Shown here one piece after another: positions 1 through 9,529 of a stretch of DNA of 64,000 nucleotides. The DNA lies in contig LT598462.1 of the NCBI GenBank assembly GCA_900074745.1, positions 620,001-684,000 on the forward strand, written 5' to 3'. The translations under genes and the position numbers were made by a program. The notes beneath the pieces were generated by a model that worked only from the letters and a program-made list of their open reading frames with translations, did not search any database and was not told the DNA's origin. Source of the DNA: Lachancea mirantina (lineage: Eukaryota; Ascomycota; Saccharomycetes; Saccharomycetales; Saccharomycetaceae). The number at the start of each line of letters is the position of its first letter. Within the stretch, counting starts at the first letter, position 1.

Positions 1-426
1 TCACCTCAATTCAAACTCTTTATGATCAAGTTATCCGTCGATTACTATTAAACTCCTCCATTGATGGCGTCTACAGCTAAATCTATCCGTTTTCAACTCG
101 GAAAAAGGGCGTCGACCCATTTTCCCCATTTAAATAGTTAAAAGCAGGTCCATCTGACACCAAAATCATCCCCGATCACCCCGATCATCCCAATTCACCT
201 CAAATCTTCTCCAGTTCTCCCTGTTAACTACGTTAGTACAGTTCCTTTTCAATATCCCATCCAATGACAATATTGCGCTTTATATATTACGATCACTAAA
301 AAAAAATTCAAGAACATCACCATTTGAATAACCTTGAACAAACCACAAATCTAGCTGGAAAAAGGCATAAAAGCAGTCCAATTTCGCATCTATTGCCCTT
401 CTAATTGGTCACATTCAAGAGCGAAG
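1..426. other. Gene-free left edge, MIC19 upstream region
   Basis: No supported gene lies here. The sequence is AT-rich with several A runs and leads into the MIC19 start codon. A TATA-like stretch (GCATAAAAGC) at about 366-375 lies roughly 50 bp before the ATG. Anything belonging to the neighbour on the left would be cut off by the window edge. Confidence 0.5.
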
Positions 427-888
427 ATGGGATCACAGACTTCGAAGCCGGCAGAAACGCGTGTTTTTACACCTCAGAGTCAAGTGGATTTTACCAGTAC
501 CCTTTTAGCGCAACTTGAAAATGCTACGGAAATCGATTATACGCGACAACAATTGGCTGACAAGTACCTTGAGCAACGAGTTTCGGAGAAATTAGTGCAA
601 TTGGAGGAAGAAACGCTCAAGAAATTCGAAAATAAGTTAAATACTTCACTTTTAGCGGAAAATTTGGGCAAGGAAAACGAGATTTCCTCGCATTCTTTGA
701 GTGACAAGGTTGACGCTCTGAAACAACGTCTGGCAAAATTAGAGCAGTCACATACGTCTGGTACTGTCAGTGATGCCACTGACAAACTTCAAAAAGCGAT
801 TGTACAATGTCTTGTAGATAACAAGGGCAAACCTTTGAACTGCTATGAAGAAATCCAAGCATTTAAGAAATTGACTTGGGGTCAATAA
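427..888 (+). CDS. MIC19: MICOS complex subunit Mic19
   Basis: Small peripheral subunit of the MICOS complex, which holds crista junctions at the mitochondrial inner membrane facing the intermembrane space. The 153-aa protein begins MGSQTSK, a good N-myristoylation signal as in S. cerevisiae Mic19 (Aim13). The middle (about residues 40-108) is a charged helical, coiled-coil-like region. The C-terminal part carries two cysteines, C128 and C139, in the family sequence NKGKPLNCYEE; their spacing is C-x10-C, compatible with the disulfide of the reduced CHCH-like end. Length is close to the S. cerevisiae protein (about 170 aa). It converges on UBP6 with about 100 bp between the stops, the same arrangement as YFR011C/YFR010W. 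Recognition is from the conserved N and C termini. Confidence 0.93.
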   Translation: MGSQTSKPAETRVFTPQSQVDFTSTLLAQLENATEIDYTRQQLADKYLEQRVSEKLVQLEEETLKKFENKLNTSLLAENLGKENEISSHSLSDKVDALKQRLAKLEQSHTSGTVSDATDKLQKAIVQCLVDNKGKPLNCYEEIQAFKKLTWGQ

Positions 889-991
889 GTGTACTTCTAT
901 GAGCCTTAGGGTCCCGCATTAAAGTCCCTGCGCCAAGCAAATAAAACTATATGGATATATATTCAATGACCTGGAAAACGACACCCCCCAC

Positions 992-2517
992 TCAAAGACC
1001 GAATCCCTTGTAGATCAGGATTAAAGCACTGTCACTTTCACCTCCACCGGCCAAAGATTCGATTTTCTCTTTCTCGACTTCACTAATTTTGTCGTCGTTG
1101 AACTTGTACCATTTGTTTTCATCGTTTTCATCACGAATGAACGATTGGTAATGACCACTTTCGGAATTAGCACCCTGGTGTGTGACAACCCCGATAAGAT
1201 CGTAAACGCAAGATGGGTTTTCGCCCGGCCTCAGATCTTGAGGAAATTTTTTCTTGAATTCCGAAATCCAATGTTCTTTGGCGCTTTGCTCAAGAGCTTG
1301 TTCAGTTTCCCATTTTTCTGCAGGTGTCATCGTAGTGTTCCCCTCGTCATCGATCTTACGTCTTTTCTTCTCACGCTGATCCTCTAATTTCTCCTTTTCC
1401 ACTTGACGTAATTCTTCTCTGGTTTTAATCTTCTCTTGGGCGTATTCAGGCGTCAACAAGTCGCTAACGTCCAATTGAAATGGGAAAACGACTTTTCGCA
1501 AGATCTTGGATTTTTTGCCAGTGCTTCTTTTCCAAAAGAACCGCACGTATTGTACGGTTAAAAATTCGGGCAATTTAGTGATCCGTTTTTCCACATCAAA
1601 GACAGAATTGACATTGGTGATACTAGACCTTTTTTCGATTTTCTCATTTAAAGACTCCAGTAACCCGTTTTTTACAAAATTTGTGGTACCCGATATGTGA
1701 CATTGCAATTTAAGATCAAAATCTGTGTCTTTGACTACCACGTCGGCTTCGTTCGCAGTGTCTTTCGTCGTTGTCCTAAATTGTATCTGGAATTTTTGCA
1801 TTACAGATTCTCCAAGAACCAATTGCAACGACTGTAGAAGTTGCGTCATGAGTTCCTCGGCGTCCTGTTGCTTGTAAATGCCTGTTTGTGGATCCCGCTC
1901 GGCAAATTGCGGATAACATTTCCTAAGCAACGCCAGCAACACTAACGGCGTAAGTGACTCCTGTGGTTTCTCCTTCAGCACCCGAAAACACTGCTTCAAC
2001 TCTTTGACTAGCTGGGTGTGTGGATCCATGTCATTTGGCGCTGTTGCTGCAAAGTTCAAAACCGTGTCTCTCAAAGGAGCAATCGCATACAATGCCTGCA
2101 AAGTCGAATTCATGTAGCAAGTATTACCCAGGTTCTTTAAGCCCACAGGTAACGTAGAAAATTGTTGTTGTTGTGCCCTTGAATCCAAATCCTCGACAAA
2201 TTTGAGATCTGACTTAGGTTTACCGATCAAATTCGCATCTGGTGTACCCAAAACCATGACAGTTTGCCCATTTTTCACGACACCGCTGACCAGAGTATCT
2301 TCTAATAATCCTCCCTTGACCATATACTTCTGTCTTGCCTCGGGAACTTGCGTCAATTCAGCAACCTTGGCTCTAAGATCAGATCCTTTACAAGTGTCTG
2401 GCACCGTAACTTCGTGAACTTTACCCGCGTGTTTAACCTTGACTGTGAACTCCAGTTAGTATATAAGTTTTCCACATAAAACCTCAAGCATTCACCTCAC
2501 TTACAATTGATACTCAT
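992..2517 (-). CDS. UBP6: Ubiquitin C-terminal hydrolase Ubp6 (two exons)
   Basis: Proteasome-bound deubiquitinase that trims ubiquitin chains and recycles ubiquitin. Exon 1 is 2517-2505 (13 nt, ATGAGTATCAATT) and exon 2 is 2442-992; the spliced protein has 487 aa (S. cerevisiae 499). The N-terminal ubiquitin-like domain starts MSINFKVKHAGK only after splicing; without it the frame has no ATG and would open at a GTG. The USP domain shows the Cys box [10 protein letters not shown] (catalytic Cys about 113) and the His box SESGHYQSF (His about 435), ending [11 protein letters not shown] as in Ubp6. Spliced numbers add 17 residues to the exon-2 frame. A PACE-like Rpn4 site lies 57 bp upstream of the ATG. 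The gene converges on MIC19. The intron is inferred from splice signals and the restored domain, not from transcript data. Confidence 0.94.
2443..2504 (-). other. UBP6 spliceosomal intron (62 nt)
   Basis: On the minus strand the donor is GTAAGT (2504-2499), the branch point is a perfect TACTAAC (2461-2455) and the acceptor is CAG ending at 2443, 12 nt after the branch point. Removal joins a 13-nt first exon in phase to codon AAG and rebuilds the start of the ubiquitin-like domain ([11 protein letters not shown]). S. cerevisiae UBP6 has no intron as far as I recall. Confidence 0.88.
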
Positions 2518-2573
2518 CGCGTTCTTGGTCCTGGTATAATGGTGACGTGAATAGTTAAATCCTATAGGTTAAA

Positions 2574-2582
2574 TGTGGCAAA
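2574..2582 (+). promoter_or_regulatory. PACE-like Rpn4 site upstream of UBP6
   Basis: TGTGGCAAA matches the proteasome-associated control element GGTGGCAAA in 8 of 9 positions and lies 57 bp before the UBP6 ATG (gene on the minus strand). Rpn4 regulation is inferred from the motif and from the target class. Confidence 0.6.
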
Positions 2583-2793
2583 TTTCAATATGGATTATAT
2601 TACAGGTTACTCTTTGAACGTCGGTAATGATGTCCGGGGTTCGAATCCTATGAGAAGAATTTATATGATAAAATGACGAAGCACGCAAAGTCAGTAGGAT
2701 GAGTCCAATTGACAGTGGAAGTGACCCCTGCAAATGTTGCTTAGCACTGAGTAGATCTGGTCTCATTTGGACGTTATTTGAGTCTTTCAGCGG

Positions 2794-4431
2794 TCAAAAT
2801 CCATTAATTTTATCATAAAATGTGTCGATTTGCTCTAAAGTCATGCCCTTGGTTTCTGGGATGAGGATAAGCACGCAGCACAGTGAGATTAACATTGCAG
2901 CGGCAAATACGTAGCCGAAACCATACCCCATAGAAGCCGTGGCAATGGGAGTGCATAGTGCGATGAAAAAATTGGTAGCCCAGTTTAAAGACTGCGACAA
3001 CGCCATGGCTCTGGATTTGATTGAGAGCGTAAAGATCTCACTGACCAGGACTGGCGCCACAGCAGCCCAGGAGCATGAGAACACCGCGATGTACAGGCAT
3101 GTGAATATGACCATCACAATACCTGCAGTATGGCCGTCCAAGTATGCCGAGTGATGATCTACTGCGAAGACTCCAGCAGTTGAGAAGACGGCCAAGCATA
3201 CGAAACAGCCCAATGAGCCTAGAATTAACCCCGGTCTGCGGCCCCAATTATCTGCGACAAAAATAGAGATGTAGCGAGTTACCGCATTTATGGTGCCCAA
3301 TAGGATCGAGGTCACATACGAGTCGTGCATGCCTACGGATTGAAATAGACTTGTCCCATAGTACAGGAAATAGTCAATTCCTGCAAGTTGTTGAAACGCC
3401 ATAACGCACATTCCCGAGACCGTACGCTTTAGGTATCGCCGATTGAACAAATGCCAGAACGCTACCCCCGCTGTTTCGTGCTGTTGGTATTCGTAAACGG
3501 TCCTGAGATATTCGAATTCTTCGATAGCATCGCAGCGCACCGGGTCGTCGGCCATCGCGTTTGCGGTCATTTTTTTGAAGCTCGTTATTGATGCAAGTGC
3601 TTCTTGATTTCGGCCCTTCTGAATAAGAAACCGAGGCGATTCTGGAACTCGCGCCAGCGCGAATCCCAGAATTAGAGAGAACGAGTAACCAACTGCAAGC
3701 GGTATACGCCAGGCACGATCGTCTGCGTAGACCGATTTGGCAACGTAGTCGGTGATGTAGCCGAGCAGAATCCCATGCGTAACGCAAATACCGTAAAACG
3801 CCACAACAACACCGCGAAGCCCAGGCGGTGCAATCTCGGATAGAAGCATGGGCACAACTACAGCATTGGACCCCACCGCAAGTCCCACGACGATTCTACC
3901 GACCAAGTATTGGATCCAAGCGCCCTGGACGCTACAAACCTGAATTGAAACGCCCAAGGCGTACGTGATACAGGCAAACGCAATGGGCATACGACGGCCA
4001 AACGAATCTGAAAGCCGTGCAATGCTAAACCCGCCGCTAACACATCCGACGTGGAATGCAGATACGATGGTGCCTACACGCACTGTGGGCATAAAATAAC
4101 TTTGATTAGTTGAATCGGATTGTCCAAAATGTGCAAGCCAAGGCTGCATGGCTGTTATACCTCCAATGGTACCTGTGTCATAGCCGAAAAAGAATCCTGC
4201 CGACGCGACGCCGAAACAAACAGCCAAAAGTTTCCAATTGCTTTCAAGCAATGCGACCAAAGTGGACTCATGGGATTCCGATGTGCGCAAGGGCTCCGCA
4301 GCTTCAAGTACACGGATCTTTCCAAGGTGGAGAGACTCGGTGTGGGCGTCGCCAGAGGAATCGCCGAGAGATTCGGAAAATCCCGTACCACAAGGCTCTT
4401 CAACCACCATGCGGTGCATTGGCGAAGGCAT
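2794..4431 (-). CDS. Hexose-type MFS sugar transporter
   Basis: Plasma-membrane sugar porter of the major facilitator superfamily with about 12 membrane segments. Family signatures visible are the TM1 motif FFFGYDTGTIGG, SDSFGRRMP after TM2, LVGRIVVGLAVG, PESPRFLIQKGR in the central loop, FQQLAGIDYFLYYGTSLF in TM7, and PETKGMTLEQID after TM12. The frame is open upstream without an ATG (it opens at a GTG). I start at the ATG at 4431 (MPSPMHRM), giving 545 aa, which fits the usual 540-570 aa; ATGs at 4419 and 4410 are alternatives. The short tail (FYDKINGF) lacks the long cytosolic extension of Snf3/Rgt2 sensors, so a transporter is more likely than a sensor. The exact sugar and HXT orthologue cannot be assigned. 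It has no counterpart between UBP6 and MET28 in S. cerevisiae. Confidence 0.88.
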   Translation of the reverse strand: MPSPMHRMVVEEPCGTGFSESLGDSSGDAHTESLHLGKIRVLEAAEPLRTSESHESTLVALLESNWKLLAVCFGVASAGFFFGYDTGTIGGITAMQPWLAHFGQSDSTNQSYFMPTVRVGTIVSAFHVGCVSGGFSIARLSDSFGRRMPIAFACITYALGVSIQVCSVQGAWIQYLVGRIVVGLAVGSNAVVVPMLLSEIAPPGLRGVVVAFYGICVTHGILLGYITDYVAKSVYADDRAWRIPLAVGYSFSLILGFALARVPESPRFLIQKGRNQEALASITSFKKMTANAMADDPVRCDAIEEFEYLRTVYEYQQHETAGVAFWHLFNRRYLKRTVSGMCVMAFQQLAGIDYFLYYGTSLFQSVGMHDSYVTSILLGTINAVTRYISIFVADNWGRRPGLILGSLGCFVCLAVFSTAGVFAVDHHSAYLDGHTAGIVMVIFTCLYIAVFSCSWAAVAPVLVSEIFTLSIKSRAMALSQSLNWATNFFIALCTPIATASMGYGFGYVFAAAMLISLCCVLILIPETKGMTLEQIDTFYDKINGF

Positions 4432-5197
4432 CGAGGCGCAGAGGCGTCGAGTGAAGGGCAGGAAGAATCTCACAAGACGGGCAGCTCGAAACTCGAAACC
4501 GCCAAAATCGCTGAAATCGCTAAACCGCCGAAAAAACCACTGTTGTTCGCAATACGTAGCAAAACACACGTTCAGCCATCAAAAGTCGATTGCCTCTGTA
4601 GATAATCCCCTATTGCAATACCGACGCTTGTCTATCAGAAATGGTCTTCCCCGTCTTCTGCAGCACGTAAACCAAAACCACGTGACCTACATCACCTCCC
4701 ATATTTCACCGCGCCCGCCCAGTTTCGAACGCCAGGTCTCCGTTCGAGTCCGCCACTAATGGCACCTCCACCAACTGCGCCAAAAAGGGTCACTCAGGGT
4801 ACCGGCTCTCGACTAAAAACAGGCAGCCCTCTTTCGAAAACTTTGTACATATCACTAAGAACGGTGTGGCTTTTCTCGTTCAAGCAGTCGTGTATCACCA
4901 GGTACGAACATGTCACCCTACGCAACGGCGCTTGTGAGAGTGTTCGTAGGCCCGGCAACGCGCCACCACAGCTCGCAACCAGCTTGAACCTCGATTTATG
5001 CCGTAGTAAACTTGCTGATTAAAGGTATTGCAACTATGTTGACAAAGCCAGGCAGAGCCGTTGGAAGCGCGTTGTAAGCAACGCAGCCACAACTCAGTAC
5101 GGTTACATACGTTTATATAGAAGAACGGCGTTCTCAGCCAGCTGGAACGCCGCGGTGGCATCGTAACATTTCCGGGCTTGATGATAGATTCACGTAG
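4432..5197. other. Divergent intergenic region, transporter and MET28
   Basis: No gene is supported in these 766 bp. A CACGTGAC E-box lies at 4679-4686. Cbf1 binds this sequence, and Met28 acts in the Cbf1-Met4-Met28 complex, so autoregulation of sulfur genes is conceivable. The site is about 510 bp from the MET28 ATG and nearer the transporter, so its target is uncertain. Long reading frames here on both strands have no recognisable product. Confidence 0.5.
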
Positions 5198-5680
5198 ATG
5201 AATGAACCAAACGAGAAGATCGAACACAGAGAGCTGTCGCGTGAATTACAGAAACTGGTGTCGAGCAACTCGGAGCTCGGATCGAGGCTGTTGTCGTTGC
5301 TGCTGGTCAGCACGGGTAACGGGAAAGAGATCATCCAGGCGGTGAATGGTGGGGGGAGCGACGGGGCTAGTAGTGGGGCTGGCGGTGGGGCCACCGCCGA
5401 CTATACGGAGGCAGAATTGGCCGAGTTTCGCCGCATTGAGCAAGAGAAAAAACGGAAAAACACGGAAGCGTCGGCAAGGTTCCGGGTTCGCAAGAAGCAG
5501 CGTGAGCAAGAGAAACTGGCCACGCTGAAACAACTGAATAACCAAATCTCCGAGCTGTATGTCACGATCGATCGACTGCTGGACGAAAACAAGTTTTTGA
5601 AGCTTCGACTCGAAGAAGTTAACGAAAAAAAATCACAAGCGCTTCTGGACAATCTGCGCAGGCGGCATGGCAGTCAATGA
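5198..5680 (+). CDS. MET28: bZIP sulfur-metabolism regulator Met28
   Basis: Nuclear bZIP cofactor that stabilises the Cbf1-Met4 complex on promoters of sulfur amino acid genes. In the 160-aa protein, residues 22-40 (SSNSELGSRLLSLLLVSTG) are nearly identical to the diagnostic N-terminal segment of S. cerevisiae Met28. A glycine-rich linker follows (about 50-66). The basic region is 83-102, containing KNTEASARFRVRKKQ, and the leucine zipper covers about 104-145. Length is close to the S. cerevisiae protein (187 aa). It converges on the YIR016W-type gene, the arrangement of YIR017C/YIR016W. The start is the ATG at 5198; no earlier in-frame ATG is apparent. Confidence 0.92.
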   Translation: MNEPNEKIEHRELSRELQKLVSSNSELGSRLLSLLLVSTGNGKEIIQAVNGGGSDGASSGAGGGATADYTEAELAEFRRIEQEKKRKNTEASARFRVRKKQREQEKLATLKQLNNQISELYVTIDRLLDENKFLKLRLEEVNEKKSQALLDNLRRRHGSQ

Positions 5681-5833
5681 GTTGTGCGTGTGTCGGCTTT
5701 TTGTATGTGGGTTTTGTTTTGTTCTGTTTTGATTTGTATGCTTGTAAGTCGTTATTATGTCGACATATATATCATATCGAGCATACGACGGGTACGAAAA
5801 ATGCAGGGAAAAATAGAGGCTTTTCTGCGGACA

Positions 5834-8068
5834 CTATGCCTCGAGCTTGTTTTGGTAGAATGAAATACGTTCGGCCCATTTCTTGTTTATGACAATTCGC
5901 TTCTGGCGAAGGTTCGTGAGATCCTGTTCAGAACACCATCCACTTGCGGAAAAATTGCGTTCCAGCAACTCGAATCGTTCGTCCTCGACCTGTTGCTGTT
6001 TCATAAGCACGCCGATATACTCGCGCAGCGAAATTTTGTGCGGGGTTAACACGTCCGTAACAGGTTTGCGACGGCGGGGGTCACTCGCGGTATGGTGATG
6101 ATGCTTGTAGAATATATCGTAGGCCAAATTCGACTGCTCCTGGATCGGGGTCGCGTTCATTGCGCCCAGCTGTTCTGTTACCGTGATTACTGGTAAGCTT
6201 TTTGTAAGGTCATCGATATCGACGGTGATATCCTCTTGTTCGGACTCATTGCTTGAGGATCCGCTCGTGTTAGTGCCACTGAACACGCTGTTATTGCGTG
6301 CAGTACATACGCTCACGTTCGTGCCGTCTTTGCCGTCACTTCCCGCGCGTTTGACAGGTGGCATTCGCTTCGGAAGAGACCCGACGTTGCTGCTCACAGA
6401 TCTATCTAAAACGCCCTTATGCACGCTCGTGTTGTCCGCGAATGAAGTCATCTGCGATTGCGAGGCTCCAAGAACGTCTTCAAACGTTTCAAATAAGGGC
6501 GACCCGTCCTCGAATGACCGCGGTGTCAAAGAAACACTCCCTGTGTCGCCTCTATGAAGATCGTGCTCGCGCTCCGTTGCGTTTGCCAGCTGTAAAGAGG
6601 ATCCACTGATCATGCGCGTCAGTCCTCGTCTAAATTTGCTGCCTAGCTTGTTGGATATGGACCGGGATTCACCATTGCGCGGCAACTCGGGTGCACCACT
6701 GTCGACTGCGTCAGCGGCAGCAAGACTGGCGGCGGCACTGGCCGCACGACTGCGAGCAGGGCTGCCACAATTGGAACGCAGTGACAAAATCTTACGTGGT
6801 TTCGATCTTTGTTTGGCAAGCGGTTGTGTATCGTAAGGCAAAGCGGAAAACGAGGACACAGACCGCAGTTCATGCTGTGAATCTCTACCACTGTCTTTCC
6901 GGGTCAACGACGATTTGCGTAAGATAGCACTCGACGCGCGTCGCAGTAAAGGACTACCCTTCGGGCTAGGATGACCAGCCATTTTGTCACCGCTCGCCGG
7001 GAAAGCAATGGTCCCGGGTGAAGTAAGTGCACTCAAACTCACCTGCGAACCACCATTGTGCTCTACTAAGGTCGGTGGTGGTCTATACGCGAACTCGCCA
7101 CCGTCGTAAAAAGAATGGGAAGAGCTACCGCTACTTCCGATACTGAATTTGCGAGATCCTTGCCCTCTTCGTACCGCAGACGAACTATGTGAGATCTGGT
7201 CGTGAGCCGCGTCCATACTGGTACTTAGACGAGGTAAAATGCTGCTTTTCGGCGACGATTCGAACGATCGTACCGATAAAATGGGGTTCGGATGCTGTAA
7301 TGGATGATGGTGGTGATGGTGAGAATGCATGCCTGTGCTTGACGGAGACAGACATTGGAATGAATTTTGGTCAGATCCGCCGGACGGTTGTGTTGTTGAA
7401 TTGCCTGTCGATGCAATGATCGATGTTGAGAATTTTTTCTTTAAAGACAGTTTTGGTGACGCGGCAGCCGTTTTAGCAGGTTTCAAAGACGTTTGGCCAC
7501 TGGGCATGGACGGTAATGGAGTAGCTGTTGAGGTACGTCCCATCTCGAGGGCTTTGGAAAGATCAAAACCGTCACCATCAGGACCCGGATCGAGCTCGAT
7601 GGCGCTGCTAAGTCCGCTTTCACTTGTCGTGGCAGAATCAAGCGGCGAATTCGCGCCATGCGCACCAGACGCGCCTGGCGTAGCAGAAACCTCGGTTAAA
7701 CCGCTTGCAACACCACTTATCTCGCCGTTCCCGATGTCACGAACGTCGCGTGCACCTTGCACGTCGTTTTCGAGCGCAATCTCTGCTCCAACGACGCTCC
7801 CAAGCCGGGTCATTCCCAGGTGCGACGCATCGGGTAGTGGTGGCAACAAAACGCCGTCTGACGCTTCATGGACCACCGCTTTATGCATCATAACACCAAG
7901 CCCGATAGAAGCCGGTGGTGCTCCGTCAGGATCACCAGGCCCAAGCAGATCGGGCTCCTGCGTTACAGGGTGCTGCGCTACCCCCGTTTCTCGTAAAATA
8001 ACCATTTCACCAGCGGCTTTACCGCCCTCAGTCTCGTGCTCTTCTTCTCTTATTTCTTGTAACGCCAT
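5834..8068 (-). CDS. Uncharacterised protein, YIR016W/YOL036W family
   Basis: 744-aa protein of unknown function. Most of it is low-complexity and serine-rich with many basic SR/RKxS patches (phosphorylation-prone), including a run of six histidines near residue 250 (MHSHHHHHHPLQH). The conserved part is the last 70 residues, starting around LTPHKISLREYIGVLMKQQQ and ending WAERISFYQNKLEA, a charged helical module. Assignment rests mainly on position: S. cerevisiae has YIR016W next to MET28 and its ohnologue YOL036W next to PRE6, and here one gene sits between MET28 and PRE6, as expected of the unduplicated ancestor. Length is near YOL036W (761 aa). An ACGCGT (MCB-type) site at 8184-8189 lies 116 bp upstream. 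No catalytic motif is seen. Confidence 0.82.
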   Translation of the reverse strand: MALQEIREEEHETEGGKAAGEMVILRETGVAQHPVTQEPDLLGPGDPDGAPPASIGLGVMMHKAVVHEASDGVLLPPLPDASHLGMTRLGSVVGAEIALENDVQGARDVRDIGNGEISGVASGLTEVSATPGASGAHGANSPLDSATTSESGLSSAIELDPGPDGDGFDLSKALEMGRTSTATPLPSMPSGQTSLKPAKTAAASPKLSLKKKFSTSIIASTGNSTTQPSGGSDQNSFQCLSPSSTGMHSHHHHHHPLQHPNPILSVRSFESSPKSSILPRLSTSMDAAHDQISHSSSAVRRGQGSRKFSIGSSGSSSHSFYDGGEFAYRPPPTLVEHNGGSQVSLSALTSPGTIAFPASGDKMAGHPSPKGSPLLRRASSAILRKSSLTRKDSGRDSQHELRSVSSFSALPYDTQPLAKQRSKPRKILSLRSNCGSPARSRAASAAASLAAADAVDSGAPELPRNGESRSISNKLGSKFRRGLTRMISGSSLQLANATEREHDLHRGDTGSVSLTPRSFEDGSPLFETFEDVLGASQSQMTSFADNTSVHKGVLDRSVSSNVGSLPKRMPPVKRAGSDGKDGTNVSVCTARNNSVFSGTNTSGSSSNESEQEDITVDIDDLTKSLPVITVTEQLGAMNATPIQEQSNLAYDIFYKHHHHTASDPRRRKPVTDVLTPHKISLREYIGVLMKQQQVEDERFELLERNFSASGWCSEQDLTNLRQKRIVINKKWAERISFYQNKLEA

Positions 8069-8658
8069 TGCGCTAGATCTCGCTATAAGAGCTCGTTTTT
8101 CACCGTTCTTGGGCGTTAACCAATGTACGCAGATCTTTAAAGGAATCAGTGGAGGTCAAATGGCCAAAAGAAGGTAGTATATAACGCGTTTCTGTTGATT
8201 AGTTATCTGGTATGTAGTTGTCAGGAACATCAGATTCCATCGCCATTGTAGAGAACCGTTGAAAAATCTCACGAAAATGTTACCCGGCTCGTCGGGAAAA
8301 GATCGAGATACCAAAGGCACGGCAAAAGCCGGGAGTCGCTGCACAACCGCATGCGCACAACGGCAGTGCATTGCGCTCTTTTCTAGGTTATACGAGTGGG
8401 TTGCAGTTATAGAGCTGCTAATAGGTGTACAAATACCCGAATACAGGCACATAAAGGCAAATACAGGCACAAAAGGCACGTATGGAAGCCGAACAGGCGC
8501 AATGCACGTGACTTTTTTACACATTGCCCGGCTTATCTTGCCCCGGCAACGACAATTTGGCCCTGACGACAGGCCCGTGTGCTGGCTGGCCCGACGGTCG
8601 TGAATGTTGTAAAAGCCCACGAAGTCTCGCCGGCGACTCATTGTTTGAGGCACGGTGC
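8069..8658. other. Intergenic region between YIR016W-type gene and PRE6
   Basis: Upstream region of the minus-strand 744-aa gene and 3' flank of PRE6. It contains ACGCGT at 8184-8189 and a GCACGTGAC E-box near 8502-8510. A direct repeat of the form ATACAGGCACA(T/A)AA lies near 8440-8477. No gene is seen. Confidence 0.5.
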
Positions 8659-9529
8659 TCAATTGGCATCGTCACGCTTGGCCTTTTTCTCCTGTTCCAG
8701 TTGCTTTTCGGCTTCAATCGCACTCACGTGCTCGTCGATTTCGTCGCTTGAGAGTGCTACGATACGTGCATTCGGCCGCACTACTGTGATTTCGATGTTT
8801 TTTGCGCCGGTTTGCACGACTTCAAGTAAGGCTTTGACCGTGAGTCGCACGCAATCTTGTTCTTCGGCAGGTGGCGCGTCTTTTTGGTAGTTTTTCTCGA
8901 GAAATTCGCGTACGGTCTTACTGTTACGTCCAATGGCTTGTGCGCTCCAGGCAGAATAAATCCCACTGGGCTCCGTTTGATACAAACGCGGAGTCGTGTC
9001 GGAAGGATCGAACCCAGCAATCAGCGTCGAAACGCCAAAGGGACGCACACCACCGGACTGCGTGTACCGTTGTTGTACGCCAGCCACGTACCGCGTCAAG
9101 TATTCAACCGTGACTGGATCTTCAAGGGTAAGCCGATGCGATTGGGCCTCGACACGCGCCTTTTCAATCAAAATACGACTGTCTGCGTTTAATCCGGCAA
9201 ACGAAAGTACGACGTGGGAGTCCACTTTTGAGATCTTGGACGGTGTAATGCGCGGGTCTTGCAATTTCAGTGTCGACCGTCTTTCGCAACCGACCACAAC
9301 ACAATCTTGTCCCTTAATTCCTACTGCACAAGTACCGCGCTTGACGGCTTCAAGCGCGTATTCCACTTGGAAAATGTGTCCGTCTGGTCTGGATGGTGTT
9401 AGTAGAGGTCATTAGGTGTCGTTTCACCGCGGCTTAACGGAAGCGACAGCAAAGAGCGGCCGCTCTTTGCTGGTTGTCAATACCCCCCACATACGAAAAG
9501 ATAGATAACGCCCTGTCGTAGCCACTCAT
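8659..9529 (-). CDS. PRE6: 20S proteasome subunit alpha-4 (two exons)
   Basis: Alpha-ring subunit of the 20S core proteasome. Exon 1 is 9529-9495 (35 nt, [11 protein letters not shown] plus two bases) and exon 2 is 9388-8659; the spliced protein is 254 aa, equal to S. cerevisiae Pre6. The proteasome alpha signature ([14 protein letters not shown], then [14 protein letters not shown]) is complete only after joining the exons. The core is almost identical to Pre6 ([59 protein letters not shown]). The lysine-rich acidic C-terminal tail is typical of alpha-4. An exact PACE element lies 81 bp upstream of the ATG. S. cerevisiae has PRE6 next to YOL036W, matching the neighbour here. I recall no intron in S. 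cerevisiae PRE6. Confidence 0.96.
9389..9494 (-). other. PRE6 spliceosomal intron (106 nt) with palindrome
   Basis: On the minus strand the donor is GTATGT (9494-9489), the branch point TACTAAC (9404-9398) and the acceptor CCAG ending at 9389, 9 nt after the branch point. Splicing joins TC to A and encodes the serine of the family motif IFSPDGH. Between donor and branch point lies a 26-bp perfect palindrome (9447-9472). Confidence 0.9.
9447..9472. repeat. 26-bp perfect palindrome in the PRE6 intron
   Basis: Each 13-nt half is the exact reverse complement of the other, centred on GCGGCCGC, with no spacer. In the pre-mRNA it could fold into a hairpin of about 11 bp between the 5' splice site and the branch point. 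It stands out against the rest of this short intron. Confidence 0.9.

Noticed and set aside
2531-2655. A-box-like TGGTATAATGG and B-box-like GGTTCGAATCC suggesting a tRNA
   Set aside because: Spacing over 100 nt, and neither the T stem nor an acceptor stem pairs; at best a decayed relic.
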